A stretch of 64,000 nt of DNA from Amycolatopsis antarctica (GCF_002262875.1 NZ_NKYE01000008.1:186001-250000), one strand, 5' to 3'. Counted from the first letter of the stretch, positions 24,215 to 33,607 are shown. Numbers and translations are program-made. The notes: generated by a model from the sequence alone, not told the origin.

Positions 24215-25087
24215 ATGGACACCGGCGGACGCGGCGAGGGGGCGGGCGTGTCGTGGCAGCGGGCGCTGGCGTACGTGTCGCAGCGGGCGAGCGGTCCGCC
24301 GGTCGACCCCGGACTGGCCGTGACGGTGCACTTCCACCCGGACCGGCTGGTCGGTGGCGTGCCGCTCCTGCGCCATCTGGTCAACGACGGCGTCTACCGC
24401 TCGCAGTTCGAAACCCGCACCGGCAACGGTGGCCTCACCGCACATCCCGGAGGCGACCGCTGGCGCTGGGAGCACCGGATGTTCGGCGGCGCCTACGACG
24501 ACGCCCCGCCGGCCGAGCGCCCCAAGTACGGCTCGCTGAACCACCACCGCCGTCCCTCCGGGGGTTCGGTGCGGTTCGGTTCCGCGTACCTGTGCCTGGC
24601 CCGTGATGTCCTGCGGCGCACCACTTTCTGCTACCCCGACAGCGTCACCGAACCGTCCGACTTCGGCACCGCCGACCACCTGGGCCTGATCGCCGTCGCC
24701 GAGGCCGACGCCCGCGGTGGCGAGGTGGACGTCCTCGACGACCACATCGAGGCGCACGTCCACGGCCCGCTCCGGCTGGATCGTGACGTCGACGCACTGG
24801 TCCTTGATCCGGCGTACCGGGGAACCGAGGTCGAGGCCGCGGCGCTGGCGTTGCCGTTTCCGATGCGGTGGCATCACGGTTTCCGGCTGCACGTCGACGT
24901 CCTCGCCGCCCATGCCGCCTACCGCGGCGCGGAGATCGTCCGGGTGGCTCGCGAGATCGCGGAGGGCGGTCTGCTCGACGCGCGCGTCATCGGCGACGCG
25001 GTGCGCGCCGGACGGCACGACCCGCAGGACCTCAAACGGGTCTGGCACTGCACCGCCCGCTTCGGCCACACCTGGCCGCGGCGGTGA
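24215..25087 (+). CDS. DUF3626 domain protein
   Basis: A 290-residue protein that I recognise as DUF3626 from VTVHFHPDRLVGG, FETRTGNGG, YGSLNHHRRPSGGSVRFG and the Trp-rich C-terminal KRVWHCTARFGH. The conserved His, Arg and Glu residues suggest an enzyme, possibly ADP-ribosyltransferase-like or nuclease-like, but its activity is not known to me. It is monocistronic, 57 bp after the second DUF397 gene, and may be a target of that module. The start ATG (MDTGGRGEGAG) has only a weak ribosome site; a GTG 11 codons in is an alternative. Confidence 0.75.
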   Translation: MDTGGRGEGAGVSWQRALAYVSQRASGPPVDPGLAVTVHFHPDRLVGGVPLLRHLVNDGVYRSQFETRTGNGGLTAHPGGDRWRWEHRMFGGAYDDAPPAERPKYGSLNHHRRPSGGSVRFGSAYLCLARDVLRRTTFCYPDSVTEPSDFGTADHLGLIAVAEADARGGEVDVLDDHIEAHVHGPLRLDRDVDALVLDPAYRGTEVEAAALALPFPMRWHHGFRLHVDVLAAHAAYRGAEIVRVAREIAEGGLLDARVIGDAVRAGRHDPQDLKRVWHCTARFGHTWPRR

Positions 25088-25105
25088 TGACACCACCTGC
25101 CGAAA

Positions 25106-25214
25106 CGCACGACACGGCCTGCCCAGGCGCCCGACACGGCGGGCTGGAACGCGCGACACGGCGTGTCCAGACGCGCGACACGGGGTGCTCGGACGCGCGA
25201 CACGGCGGGGTGGA
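25106..25214. repeat. Five-unit 22-bp tandem repeat with internal dyad
   Basis: The core GACACGG recurs at 25111, 25133, 25155, 25177 and 25199, exactly 22 bp apart. A typical unit reads CGCGCGACACGGCGTGTCCAGA, and the dyad GACAC-ggc-GTGTC can form a small hairpin. The array fills the whole space between the DUF3626 stop and the last codon of the convergent YbaB-like gene. Confidence 0.85.
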
Positions 25215-25639
25215 TCAGTTCGGCACGGCCCAGGTCCGCGGGGTGTAGTTCTCCTCCTCGTCGGCCACCGGACGGCGGCGGGGCCTGCGAACCGGACGCG
25301 GAATCTCGGCGGCCTCGCGCGTCGGCACCTCGCGCCGTGCCTCGTCGCGGTCGTGCGCCGGGGTCACCTCCTCCGGCAGCGGCCCGCGTCCCCGGTCGGC
25401 GAGTGCCGCCGCGACCTCCGGGCCGCCGGCGTCACCGAGCAGCGCCATCCCCTCGGCGAGCGCGGCGACAGTCGCCCGGCCCGCGAGGTCGGTGATCACC
25501 GTGGCCAGCGCCGCCGGGCGGCCAGGCCGATCGGCCCCAGGCGCAGCGCGGTGCCGGACAGCGACACCGAGCGCAGGGCACCCCCGGGATCCACCTCGAC
25601 GGCCATCGCCGTGCCGGGGTACTCCGCCCGGCCGGTCAC
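25215..25639 (-). pseudogene. YbaB/EbfC-like gene with frameshift
   Basis: The gene begins at GTG 25639, overlapping the CHAP gene stop by GTGA, with VTGRAEYPGTAMAVEVDPGG and LRLGPIGLAA, typical of actinobacterial YbaB-like proteins near ESX loci. That frame stops after about 47 codons near 25500. The likely continuation (LATVITDLAGRATVAALAEG and a charged, Arg-rich tail ending TWAVPN) is in another frame. The shift lies near 25505-25525, in a GC-only stretch. It may be a real mutation or a sequencing error. Confidence 0.6.
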
Positions 25640-26708
25640 GGGTGCACCCCGCCGTAGAAGGTTTCACTGCTCAACGTGTGCGTGTTGCGCTGCACCTTGT
25701 CGCCGGAGTTGCCCTCGATCAGCGTGACCCTGTCGCCCTCGACCTTCTCCACGATGCCGATGTGCGTCGAGGTCGAGGGGCTGCCGGGGCCGGTGCCGAA
25801 CAGCAGCACGTCGCCGGGGCGGGCCTTGTCGAGGGAGTTCTTGCCGTACGCCTTGCCGTGCTGCTGACCCCACTGGTAGACGTCGCCGGTGAACGGCAGC
25901 ACCGGGATCTTCACGCCCGCCTTGCGCCACATGGAGGTGGCGAACGAGGAGCACCAGGCGGCCGTCGGGCCGTACGGGTTGCGGTTGCTGCCCGGTGGCT
26001 TCTCGGCCACGCCGATCTCCTTGCGGGCGGCGGAGACGATGTCCTTGCCGCGACCGGAGGCCGAGGTGCTCGGCGACGTCTTCTTGTCGTCCTTGCGGCC
26101 GCTCTCGCGTTCGGGACTCTTCTGCTTGCGCTTGCCGGGGTCGCCGATCCCGTCGTGCCCGATGTCCCTCTCCAGCGACTTCAGCTTCTTCGCCGCTCTG
26201 GTCAGCTCGGTGTTGGCGGCGCGAAGGTTCTGCGCGGATTCCTTGGTGTGCAAGGGAACCATGTCCGAGACGGAGGCGACGGCCTTCATCAGCGCGGCCT
26301 GTGAGCCGGAACCCGAGACGGAGATGCCCGCGTCGGGGGTGCGGGACGCCTTCGTCAGGTACTCGTCGAGCAGCCGGGTGGCGGCGGTGTGTCCGCCGTC
26401 GAGCGCCTGGGTGACCCCGGCGACGACCTTGCCCGCCTCGGCGCCCGTCGCCGCCGTGGTGCGGAGCTGCCTGTCGAGCCTGCCGGTGCGTTTCTCGAAC
26501 CGGTCCGCGCCCCGCCCTTCCAGTGCCCGGCGACGGTCTGCGCGTCCTTGTTGTGCTCGCTCCGCCCGTCCGACACCGCACTCGTCATCCACCCCAGTGC
26601 GATCTGCGCCTTCACCGACTCCTCGGCCTTGCCCGCCAGCTTGTTGCGATGCGCGATCATGTCACCGGCGAACTGCCGGGCGATCGCCCGCGTGTCCATT
26701 GTGCTCAC
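25636..26708 (-). pseudogene. Secreted-type CHAP-domain hydrolase with internal frameshift
   Basis: The N-terminal part starts at GTG 26708 behind GGGGAGGG (VSTMDTRAIARQFAGDMIAH) and forms a helical, WXG-like region of about 65 residues. Near 26510, at GGAAGGGCGGGGCGCGG, the frame changes. The rest continues with a coiled coil (DRFEKRTGRLDRQL), a Lys/Ser linker and a CHAP domain with WCSSFATSMWRKAG (catalytic Cys) and HIGIVEKVEG (His). Joined, it would be about 357 residues, an amidase or endopeptidase perhaps exported by ESX. As assembled the chain is broken. Confidence 0.65.
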
Positions 26709-26723
26709 TGTGGAATCCCTCCC

Positions 26724-27359
26724 CTACCGGCGCCGCTCGATGATGCGCATGAGTTCCCCGGCGATGTCGTCGTCCTTCTCCCGGTACGCCTTGGCGCCCT
26801 TCGCCGTCGAGGAGGCGAGCGCGTCGGCGTTGGATCCGACGGTGCGCACCTGGCGGCCGAGTGCCGAGCCGAAACCGTTCGGGGCGGCGGCGAATCCGCT
26901 CTCCTTACCGATCTTGCCGAAACTGTCCTCGGCGATCTCCCGGATCGCCCGCGACTGCCGTGCGGCCTCACCGATCTCGTCCGCCGCCCTCCGGGTGTTG
27001 CGGACGTACCCACCCAGCGCCTCCGGGTCGACGTCGAAACCGCCCGCGCCGGCGCCGCCACCACCTTTGCCCGGCCGCGCTCCGTCCTTCCGGGTACCGC
27101 CCTTGCCCTTGCGGGCGGTCAGCTCCTTGGCGGCGCGTCGGGCGGCGTCGAGGTGCCTGCGGTACGCGCCGTTGGTGTAGGTCGACCAGGGGCGCCAGTT
27201 GCTGCCGTCACCGGAGAGCGCGTTCGCGACCTCGGCGTTCGTGCCCGCGTCGAACAGGTCCTTGTTCGAGTCGAGGCCGAACTGCGTGCGCCGCTCCGGC
27301 CCCATGGCACCGAGCATGTTGATCTGCCACAGGCCGTAGGAGTCGTCGGGCGGGGGGCC
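26724..27359 (-). pseudogene. 5'-truncated lytic-transglycosylase-like gene with WXG-like C-terminal region
   Basis: The open frame encodes PPPDDSYGLWQINMLGAMGP, FDAGTNAEVANALSG and WRPWSTYTNGAYRRHL, the second half of a lysozyme-like transglycosylase domain. A Lys/Gly linker and a helical WXG-like region ending ELMRIIERRR follow. The part that should carry the catalytic Glu (usually in an AESGG motif) is missing: upstream of about 27359 the frame runs straight into the end of the S33 peptidase gene. The first ATG is inside the domain, at 27317. It looks like a deletion or rearrangement scar. Confidence 0.65.
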
Positions 27360-27375
27360 CGCTGAGCGGTCCCGC

Positions 27376-29049
27376 TCAGGCGGGTGGCGCCGGGTCGAAC
27401 GGCCGGGCGTCGGTGGGGAACACCTGCCCCTGCGCCGGGACCGCCAGGGTGATCAGGTACTCGGCCGCCAGGTCGTCGATCGGCGTGGAGGAGCCGAGCA
27501 CGCAGTGCCCGTGCGCGTCGGCGGTGACCAGCCTGGCGTTGCCGAGCTGCGCGGCCATCCGCTGGGAGAACACGTACGGGGTGGCCGGGTCGTAGTAGTT
27601 GCCCACCAGCAACAGCGGGTTGGGAGTCGCGGCGTTCCACGGCCCGGTGTAGGTGTCCGGCTCCGCGTTCGGCCACACCGGGCAGCCCGCCGGATCCGCG
27701 AACGCCTGCGAACGCCCGAACGCGGGTGAGGCCGTCTCCCATTCTCCGGCGATCGCCGGGATCTCGTCCTGGGTGTTGCCGAACGGCTTGTCGGTGCAGT
27801 TGACGCCCAGGTACGAGTCGTCGGCCGTGTACGGGGTGCGGGGGTCGGCGTCGGTGCGCGGGTGCGGGCGGGCGGCGAGCAGGGTCGGCAGCGCCTCCCG
27901 TCCGGTGGCCGCCCGGGTGGCGGTGGCCGCCGGATCGATCAACGAGTACAGCACCTGCAGATCCTCGGCCAGGCCGGGGAACAGCCCCGGCACGTTCAGC
28001 GCGCTCATCGTGTTGCCGGTGAACAGACTCAGGTCGACCGTCGTCCCGTCGGGCAGGGTGATCGGCTGGTTCCGCAGATGGGTCCGCAGCGCCTCGAACT
28101 TCGCCCTGGGGTCGCCGTCACTGAACGCGCAGCGGGCGGCGTCGGCGGTGCACTCGGCGAGGTAGGCGTCCAGGGCGATGTCGAACCCGTCGGTGCGCTC
28201 CCGGTCGTACCGGAGGCCGTCACCGGTGCGCAGAGCCGGATCGACGTTGCCGTCGAGCACCATCGCGCGGGTGCGTTCCGGGAACATGTTGGCGTAGGTG
28301 GCACCGATCAGCGTCCCGTAGGACAGGCCGGCGAAGTTGAGTTCCTCCTCGCCCGCGGCGGCGCGCAGCAGGTCGAGGTCCCGGGTCACGTCCTTGGTCG
28401 ACATGTGGTCGATCAGCGGTCCCGCGTTGCGCGCGCAGTAGTCGCCGTACTCGCGGTAGGCGCCGAGCGTGCTCTCGATCTCCGCCTCGCTCACCGGCAT
28501 CACCACCTGCTTGGCGAGGTTCGCGGCCGCCTCCTCTGCCGTGGTGAAGCAGCGCAGCGGGGCACTCGCACCGACGCCACGCGGGTCGAAACCGATCAGG
28601 TCGAAACGGTCGAGCACCGGGCGGGCGAAGAAGGTCTCGCCGGTCGCGGGCAGGGTCAGCCCCGAACCGCCTGGGCCGCCCGGATTCAGGAACAGCGAAC
28701 CCACCCGCGCGTCCGGGGTGGCCGCCGCGCGGCGCATCAGCGCCAGGTCGACGGTGCCCGAGGCGGGATCGTCGTGGTCGATCGGCACGGGGTAGCTCGC
28801 GCAGGAATAGAGATGCAGTTGCTCCGGCGGCACCTGCTCCACCGAGCCCGGATCGCAGGCACCCCATTCGACCGGCGCCACCGAGCCGACGTCGGCCGCT
28901 GCGGGTGCCGTCCTCGGCGAGGCCGGTGACGGCGGTGGGGTCGGCTCGGGTGCGGCGAGTGCCGCCGAGACCGGCACCGCCACCGCGGTCGCGCAGACGA
29001 CCGCCGCGGCGAGGACGCGACGACGGAACGGCCGATGTTCGATACCCAC
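27376..29049 (-). CDS. Exported S33-family alpha/beta-hydrolase peptidase (tripeptidyl aminopeptidase type)
   Basis: A 557-residue secreted hydrolase. The GTG at 29049 follows AAGGGGG and gives an Arg-rich n-region and a signal peptide ending SAALAAP. The oxyanion motif LNPGGPGGSG, nucleophile GLSYGT, catalytic Asp in NYYDPATP and His in AHGHCVL match the SlpD/SlpE/TAP family. A C-terminal TAP domain carries NCTDKP. It would remove N-terminal peptides from extracellular proteins. It lies 193 bp downstream of egtD but has its own leader space. Confidence 0.88.
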   Translation of the reverse strand: MGIEHRPFRRRVLAAAVVCATAVAVPVSAALAAPEPTPPPSPASPRTAPAAADVGSVAPVEWGACDPGSVEQVPPEQLHLYSCASYPVPIDHDDPASGTVDLALMRRAAATPDARVGSLFLNPGGPGGSGLTLPATGETFFARPVLDRFDLIGFDPRGVGASAPLRCFTTAEEAAANLAKQVVMPVSEAEIESTLGAYREYGDYCARNAGPLIDHMSTKDVTRDLDLLRAAAGEEELNFAGLSYGTLIGATYANMFPERTRAMVLDGNVDPALRTGDGLRYDRERTDGFDIALDAYLAECTADAARCAFSDGDPRAKFEALRTHLRNQPITLPDGTTVDLSLFTGNTMSALNVPGLFPGLAEDLQVLYSLIDPAATATRAATGREALPTLLAARPHPRTDADPRTPYTADDSYLGVNCTDKPFGNTQDEIPAIAGEWETASPAFGRSQAFADPAGCPVWPNAEPDTYTGPWNAATPNPLLLVGNYYDPATPYVFSQRMAAQLGNARLVTADAHGHCVLGSSTPIDDLAAEYLITLAVPAQGQVFPTDARPFDPAPPA

Positions 29050-29242
29050 CCGGTGCCCCCTTGGCTCGCCCGGCGCGCCAACAGACGGCACGCCTGCCGA
29101 CGAACGGCAGCGTCACACAATCGGGTGACGTTTTACATCGTCCGAGGGTAAGAATCGTTCGAAGGGACGAGACGCTGTCCGGCGGTCCCTGGCGCGAGGG
29201 CGGGAACCAGCGGACCGGGCCGCGACGGTCCGGCCCGAGTTC

Positions 29243-30211
29243 TCAGTCCGCGGCGCGGGCCAGGGTCACGCCGTACCGCGACCGGGCGTCGGTCCACCAG
29301 CGCACGGCCGTGAAACCGGCCGCCGTCAGCTCGTCGCCGACCTTCGCCTGCCGGAACTTCGCCGAGATCTCCGTGCGGATGTGCTCACCCTCGGCGAAGG
29401 AGACCTCGAGATCCGCACCCGGAATGCGCACGACCTGCCGGACGCGGGCCCGCAGCCGCATCTCGATCCACTCGTGCACCGGATCCCAGTGCGCGACGTG
29501 CTCGAAAGCCCCGGGATCGAAGTTCGCGCCGAGCCCGGCGTTGATCACCCGCAGCACGTTGCGGTCGAACTCGGCCGTCACCCCCGCCGCGTCGTCGTAG
29601 GCCCGCACCAGCGTGGCCTCGTCCTTGACCAGGTCGGTACCGAGCAGCAGCCACTCCCCCGCATCGAGGACGCCGCGCACCGAACGCAGGAACGTGAGCC
29701 GGTCGGCGGGCAGGAAGTTGCCGATCGTTCCGCCGAGGAACGCGACCAGCCGCGGCCGGTCGCCCGGCAGCAGGTCCAGATGCGCGGTGAAGTCACCGAC
29801 CACACCACGCACCGCGAGCCCCGGGTAGTCACCGGCGATCGCCGTCGTCGCCTCGGCCAGCGCCGAGGCCGACACGTCGAGCGGAACGAAGGTCTCCAGC
29901 GAACCGTGCCCGATCAGCGCGTCGAGCAGCAGCCGCGTCTTCTCGCTGGAGCCGGAACCCAGCTCGACCAGCGTGCGCGCGGAGGTGACCTCCGCGATCT
30001 CCACCGCCTCCCGGCCGAGCACCTCGCGTTCGCTGCGGGTCGGGTAGTACTCCGGGAGGGCGGTGATGCGCTCGAACAGTTCGCTGCCCCGCGCGTCGTA
30101 GAACCACTTGGCGGGCAACCACTTCTGCTCCGCCGTCAGCCCGGCCCGGACGTCGGCCCGCAGCGCGTCGATCAGGTCGTCGGCGCTGTGCGCCACGTCG
30201 AGGTCGCTCAT
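29243..30211 (-). CDS. egtD: L-histidine N(alpha)-methyltransferase EgtD
   Basis: A 322-residue SAM-dependent methyltransferase that makes hercynine from histidine, the first step of ergothioneine synthesis. The motif PEYYPTRSEREVL and SAM site LVELGSGSSEKTRLLL are typical of EgtD, as are AFLGGTIGNF and the C-terminal HIRTEISAKF. The ATG overlaps the egtC stop by ATGA. It is the last gene of egtABCD. Confidence 0.96.
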   Translation of the reverse strand: MSDLDVAHSADDLIDALRADVRAGLTAEQKWLPAKWFYDARGSELFERITALPEYYPTRSEREVLGREAVEIAEVTSARTLVELGSGSSEKTRLLLDALIGHGSLETFVPLDVSASALAEATTAIAGDYPGLAVRGVVGDFTAHLDLLPGDRPRLVAFLGGTIGNFLPADRLTFLRSVRGVLDAGEWLLLGTDLVKDEATLVRAYDDAAGVTAEFDRNVLRVINAGLGANFDPGAFEHVAHWDPVHEWIEMRLRARVRQVVRIPGADLEVSFAEGEHIRTEISAKFRQAKVGDELTAAGFTAVRWWTDARSRYGVTLARAAD

Positions 30212-30972
30212 GTCCGCTCGGAGCTCCGATCCGTACGCAGGTCGATCAGGTCCACGGCTCCGGCGCGGGCGTGCACCAGATGTCCGTGCGGAACCGGGGT
30301 CCAGCCCGGCTCCTGGTCCGGCGGTTCGGACGCGAGCAGCACCGAGTCGCCGTCCCTGCGTAGCGACAGGGCGTGTGTCCACGCCGTACCGATGAGCTGC
30401 TCCCCGTCGGTGAGCAGCAGGTTCATCCGGGAGTCCGGTGCGGCGCGCACCACCGAGCCGAGCAGTTCCGCCACCGCCGCGGCGGGCTCGGCGCCCTCCC
30501 GCAGCGATCGCCGCAGCAAGGCCCACAGCAGGGCCGAGTCCGTGGGTGCCTCCAGCCGCAGCAGGTCGGCGGTGGGCAGCTTCTCGGCCAGCCCCGCGAC
30601 CGAGTCCGGCCAGCCGGCGACCACACCGTTGTGGCTGAACAGCCAGCCGTCACCGGCGAACGGGGCGCAGGCCGCCTCGGTCACCGGCATGCCCGGCGTG
30701 CCGGAGCGGACCGCGGCGAGAAACGCCTTGGTACGCAGGGAATTCGCGATGGCGGGCAGCGCCTCGTCGGTCCACAGCGGGGATGGCCGCCGGTACCAGA
30801 GCGTCTCGCCCTCGTCGTCGAACCAGCCGAGTCCGAAGCCGTCCGCGTTCACGGTGCCACCACGGCGCATGTCGGCCGGGGCGTACGACTGCACCAGCAG
30901 CGAGTGCGGTGCCTCGAACACCGGGCCCGCGGGCGAGCACGGCTCGCCGACGTATGCCAGGTGCCTGCACAC
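30208..30972 (-). CDS. egtC: Gamma-glutamyl hercynylcysteine S-oxide hydrolase EgtC
   Basis: A 254-residue class II glutamine-amidotransferase-fold hydrolase. Its nucleophile Cys2 follows the initiator (V/M-C-RHLAYVG). NADGFGLGWF and FSHNGVVAGW are the substrate-binding elements of the family. It removes glutamate from the EgtB product. It has a GTG start, lies 2 bp after egtB and overlaps egtD. Confidence 0.95.
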   Translation of the reverse strand: MCRHLAYVGEPCSPAGPVFEAPHSLLVQSYAPADMRRGGTVNADGFGLGWFDDEGETLWYRRPSPLWTDEALPAIANSLRTKAFLAAVRSGTPGMPVTEAACAPFAGDGWLFSHNGVVAGWPDSVAGLAEKLPTADLLRLEAPTDSALLWALLRRSLREGAEPAAAVAELLGSVVRAAPDSRMNLLLTDGEQLIGTAWTHALSLRRDGDSVLLASEPPDQEPGWTPVPHGHLVHARAGAVDLIDLRTDRSSERT

Positions 30973-30974
30973 GG

Positions 30975-32342
30975 TCAGTTCCCCCCGTCCGGACCGGCGA
31001 CATCACGCGCGCACCGGAAACCGGCGAAGATCTGCCTGCGCACGGGCAGGTCCCAGTTGCGGAACGAACCGCGCACGGCGGCGGCGTCGGTACCGAACGA
31101 GCCACCACGCAGCATCCGGTACCCGGGCCCGAAGAAGACCTCCGAGTACTCCTGGTACGGGAACGCGGCGAACCCCGGATACGGCCGGAAGTCGCTGCTG
31201 GTCCACTCCCACACGTCGCCGACGAGCTGGTGCACGCCCAGCGCGGACGCACCGGCCGGGTAGGCCCCGGCCACCGCCGGGCGAAGATGCCGCTGGCCGA
31301 GGTTCGCGTGCTCGGGCCCCGGCTCCTGCTCACCCCACGGGTAGCGGCGCGAATGCCCGGTCGCCGGGTCGAAGCGGGCGGCCTTCTCCCACTCCGGCTC
31401 GGTGGGCAGGCGCTTGCCCACCCAGCGGGCGTAGGCCTGCGCCTCGTGGAAGCAGACGTGCTGCACCGGCTCGTCGGCGGGCACCGGCTCGTCGATCCCG
31501 AACCGCCTGCGCCACCACCGGCCCCCCTCACGGCGCCAGAAACGCGGCGCGATGAGCCCGTGCCGCTGTACGTGCGCCCAGCCCTCGGCGGTCCACCAGC
31601 GTTCCTGCCGGTAACCGCCGGAGTCCGCGAAGGCGGCGAACTCGGCGTTGGTCACCGGGAAGGTGTCGATCGCGAAGGTGCCGACGTGCACCGGGTGCGC
31701 GGGCCGTTCGTTGTCCAGCGCCCACGGTTCCGCGGAGGTGCCCATCAGGAACGAACCGCCGGGTACGACCACCTCCGCGGGAAGGGGGCCGGTTCGGCGG
31801 GCCGGCGGGTCGGGGGCGTGCAGCACCGCCTCGCCCGTCCGGAGCTGGTGGGTGGCCAGCATCGTCTCGTCGTGCTGCTGTTCGTGTTGGGTGATCATGC
31901 CGAAAGCGAAACCGGCCTCGGTCAGCCGCCGCCCGCGCAGCGGCACGGTGTCCAGGACGTCGAACGCCTTCCGCCGCACCTGCCCGACGTAGGCGCGCGC
32001 CTCGGCCGGGCTGAGCAGCGGCAGCCCCGGCCGGTCGGCGCGGGCGTGCTTGAACGCGTCGTAGAGCTCGTCGATCTCCGGCCGCACCGGTTCCCGGCCG
32101 CCGACGTCGCGCACCAGCCAGAGTTCCTCCTGGCTGCCGATGTGCGCGAGGTCCCAGACCAGCGGCGACATCAGCGGGGAGTGCTGCTTGCTGAGCTCCT
32201 CGTCGTCGACGGCCCCGGTGAGCACCTCGCTGCGCGCGCGGGAACGGGTCAGCGCCGCGGCGGCGTGCGTCCGCAGCGCGTCCGCATCGAGGGAACGGAC
32301 CGGGTTCTCGGCCTCGCTGAGCGGTTCCGGCACGGTAGTCAC
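30975..32342 (-). CDS. egtB: Hercynine oxygenase EgtB
   Basis: A 455-residue iron-dependent sulfoxide synthase that joins hercynine and gamma-glutamylcysteine. The N-terminal DinB-like domain gives the iron ligands: His in WDLAHIGSQEE and the pair in HEQQHDETM. The C-terminal formylglycine-generating-type domain holds GGSFLMGTS, FPVTNAEFAAF, LPTEPEWEKAAR and GDVWEWTSSDF. The start is a GTG overlapping the egtA stop (GTGA). Confidence 0.96.
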   Translation of the reverse strand: MTTVPEPLSEAENPVRSLDADALRTHAAAALTRSRARSEVLTGAVDDEELSKQHSPLMSPLVWDLAHIGSQEELWLVRDVGGREPVRPEIDELYDAFKHARADRPGLPLLSPAEARAYVGQVRRKAFDVLDTVPLRGRRLTEAGFAFGMITQHEQQHDETMLATHQLRTGEAVLHAPDPPARRTGPLPAEVVVPGGSFLMGTSAEPWALDNERPAHPVHVGTFAIDTFPVTNAEFAAFADSGGYRQERWWTAEGWAHVQRHGLIAPRFWRREGGRWWRRRFGIDEPVPADEPVQHVCFHEAQAYARWVGKRLPTEPEWEKAARFDPATGHSRRYPWGEQEPGPEHANLGQRHLRPAVAGAYPAGASALGVHQLVGDVWEWTSSDFRPYPGFAAFPYQEYSEVFFGPGYRMLRGGSFGTDAAAVRGSFRNWDLPVRRQIFAGFRCARDVAGPDGGN

Positions 32343-33607
32343 TCCCTCACCGCGTGCGCACGTGCCTGCACGCTCTCGGCGATCGGTGCCGCTGCCCGCT
32401 CCGGCAGGCCGGTGTCCGCGAGCACGGCACAGCCGAGATCGGCGACCGCACGGGCCGCGGCGGCCAGTCCGGCGTCGGCGAGCCCGCGGCGGGCGGCGGT
32501 CTCCCACTGGTCCGCTACCGGTGCGCACACCTCGAGTACACGCTCCACAGTGGACGGACGGGCGAGCAGTGCGGTCAGCAGTGCCACCGGATGCAGCCAG
32601 TTGCCCGGTGGCTGGGCGTCCAGGTAACGGATCTCCAGGTAGCCATGCGGCCGGACCGGGGTGAACATCGTGGTGAGGTGGTAGTCGAGGTCGTCGAGCG
32701 TGGGCGGGGCGAGGGTGCCCGCGGCGCCGCGGCCCTCGATCCAGTCCCCGAAAGTCAGCGACTCCGGCGCGTCCCACGGCCCGTCCGGGCGGCGCACCAC
32801 CATCAGCGGGGTGTCGATCAGCCGCGCGGCCCACGCCGGGCCGGGGTCCCCGGAGCACGGCACGGCGGCCGTGCGCGCCCGCTCGGTCTCCATCACCGCC
32901 AGCCAGCGCGCCGATTCGCTGCCGGTCGGCCTGCCCGCGTGCGTGGCGGAGTTCGCGAACAGAGCGAGCAGCACCGGGCCGAGCGCGTGCACCGCGGCCC
33001 ACCGGCCGGCGAGCTGCGCGCGTTCGCCGCTGTCCACGCACACCTGGAGCCCCGCGGTGCTGCACATCATCGTCGCCCCGCCAGGGCCCAGCGGGGCGAA
33101 CCGGCGTTCCATCGCCGCGTAGCGCCGGGTGTGCAGCAGCCGCCGCGGTGGGCGGTGCGCGTCGATCGCGGTGTCCGAGAGCCGCAGGCCATGGGCACCG
33201 AGCAGCTCGGTGAGATGGGCCAGGTCGGCGTCGACCACGGCGGCGAGAGCGGGGAGGGAGGGTTGCGGGAGTGCGGAGATCTCGACCTGGCAACCGGGTT
33301 CTAGCGTGAGGGGCGAGCCGGCGGGTAGGGGATCCGCCGGGCTGTCCGGACGCAGTGTCCGGGGGGTGTGCGGGCCGAGCGCGGCGGCGAGCACGTCGGC
33401 ATCGAGGGGTCTGGCCGGGTCGTCGGCGTGGTGGACGACGAACTCGAGTTCCACGCCGAGGAGCTTCGGCGGCCCGTGCTTGAAGCAGACGGACGCGACG
33501 TACGCCTCGCCGGCCGCCCGGTCCGAGATGGTCCTGGCCGAACAGTCCGGCGCGGTGCCGCGGTGCGTTCCGCTGCCGAGTGAGCTGAGATGCCGGATGG
33601 CTGTCAT
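32339..33607 (-). CDS. egtA: Glutamate-cysteine ligase EgtA
   Basis: A 422-residue GCS2-type ligase that makes gamma-glutamylcysteine for EgtB. LGVELEFVVHH and EISALPQPSL near the N terminus, the TMMCSTAGLQVCVD strand and YLEIRYLDAQPPG near residue 330 are the ATP/substrate-binding segments of the family. It is the first gene of egtABCD. The 85-bp gap to the lysR stop contains two TTGAC-type hexamers on this strand, but no convincing -10 was found. Confidence 0.93.
   Translation of the reverse strand: MTAIRHLSSLGSGTHRGTAPDCSARTISDRAAGEAYVASVCFKHGPPKLLGVELEFVVHHADDPARPLDADVLAAALGPHTPRTLRPDSPADPLPAGSPLTLEPGCQVEISALPQPSLPALAAVVDADLAHLTELLGAHGLRLSDTAIDAHRPPRRLLHTRRYAAMERRFAPLGPGGATMMCSTAGLQVCVDSGERAQLAGRWAAVHALGPVLLALFANSATHAGRPTGSESARWLAVMETERARTAAVPCSGDPGPAWAARLIDTPLMVVRRPDGPWDAPESLTFGDWIEGRGAAGTLAPPTLDDLDYHLTTMFTPVRPHGYLEIRYLDAQPPGNWLHPVALLTALLARPSTVERVLEVCAPVADQWETAARRGLADAGLAAAARAVADLGCAVLADTGLPERAAAPIAESVQARAHAVRE

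Noticed and set aside
25106-25214. CRISPR-like array
   Set aside because: Units are 22 bp head to tail with no unique spacers and no cas genes nearby; it is a simple tandem repeat.
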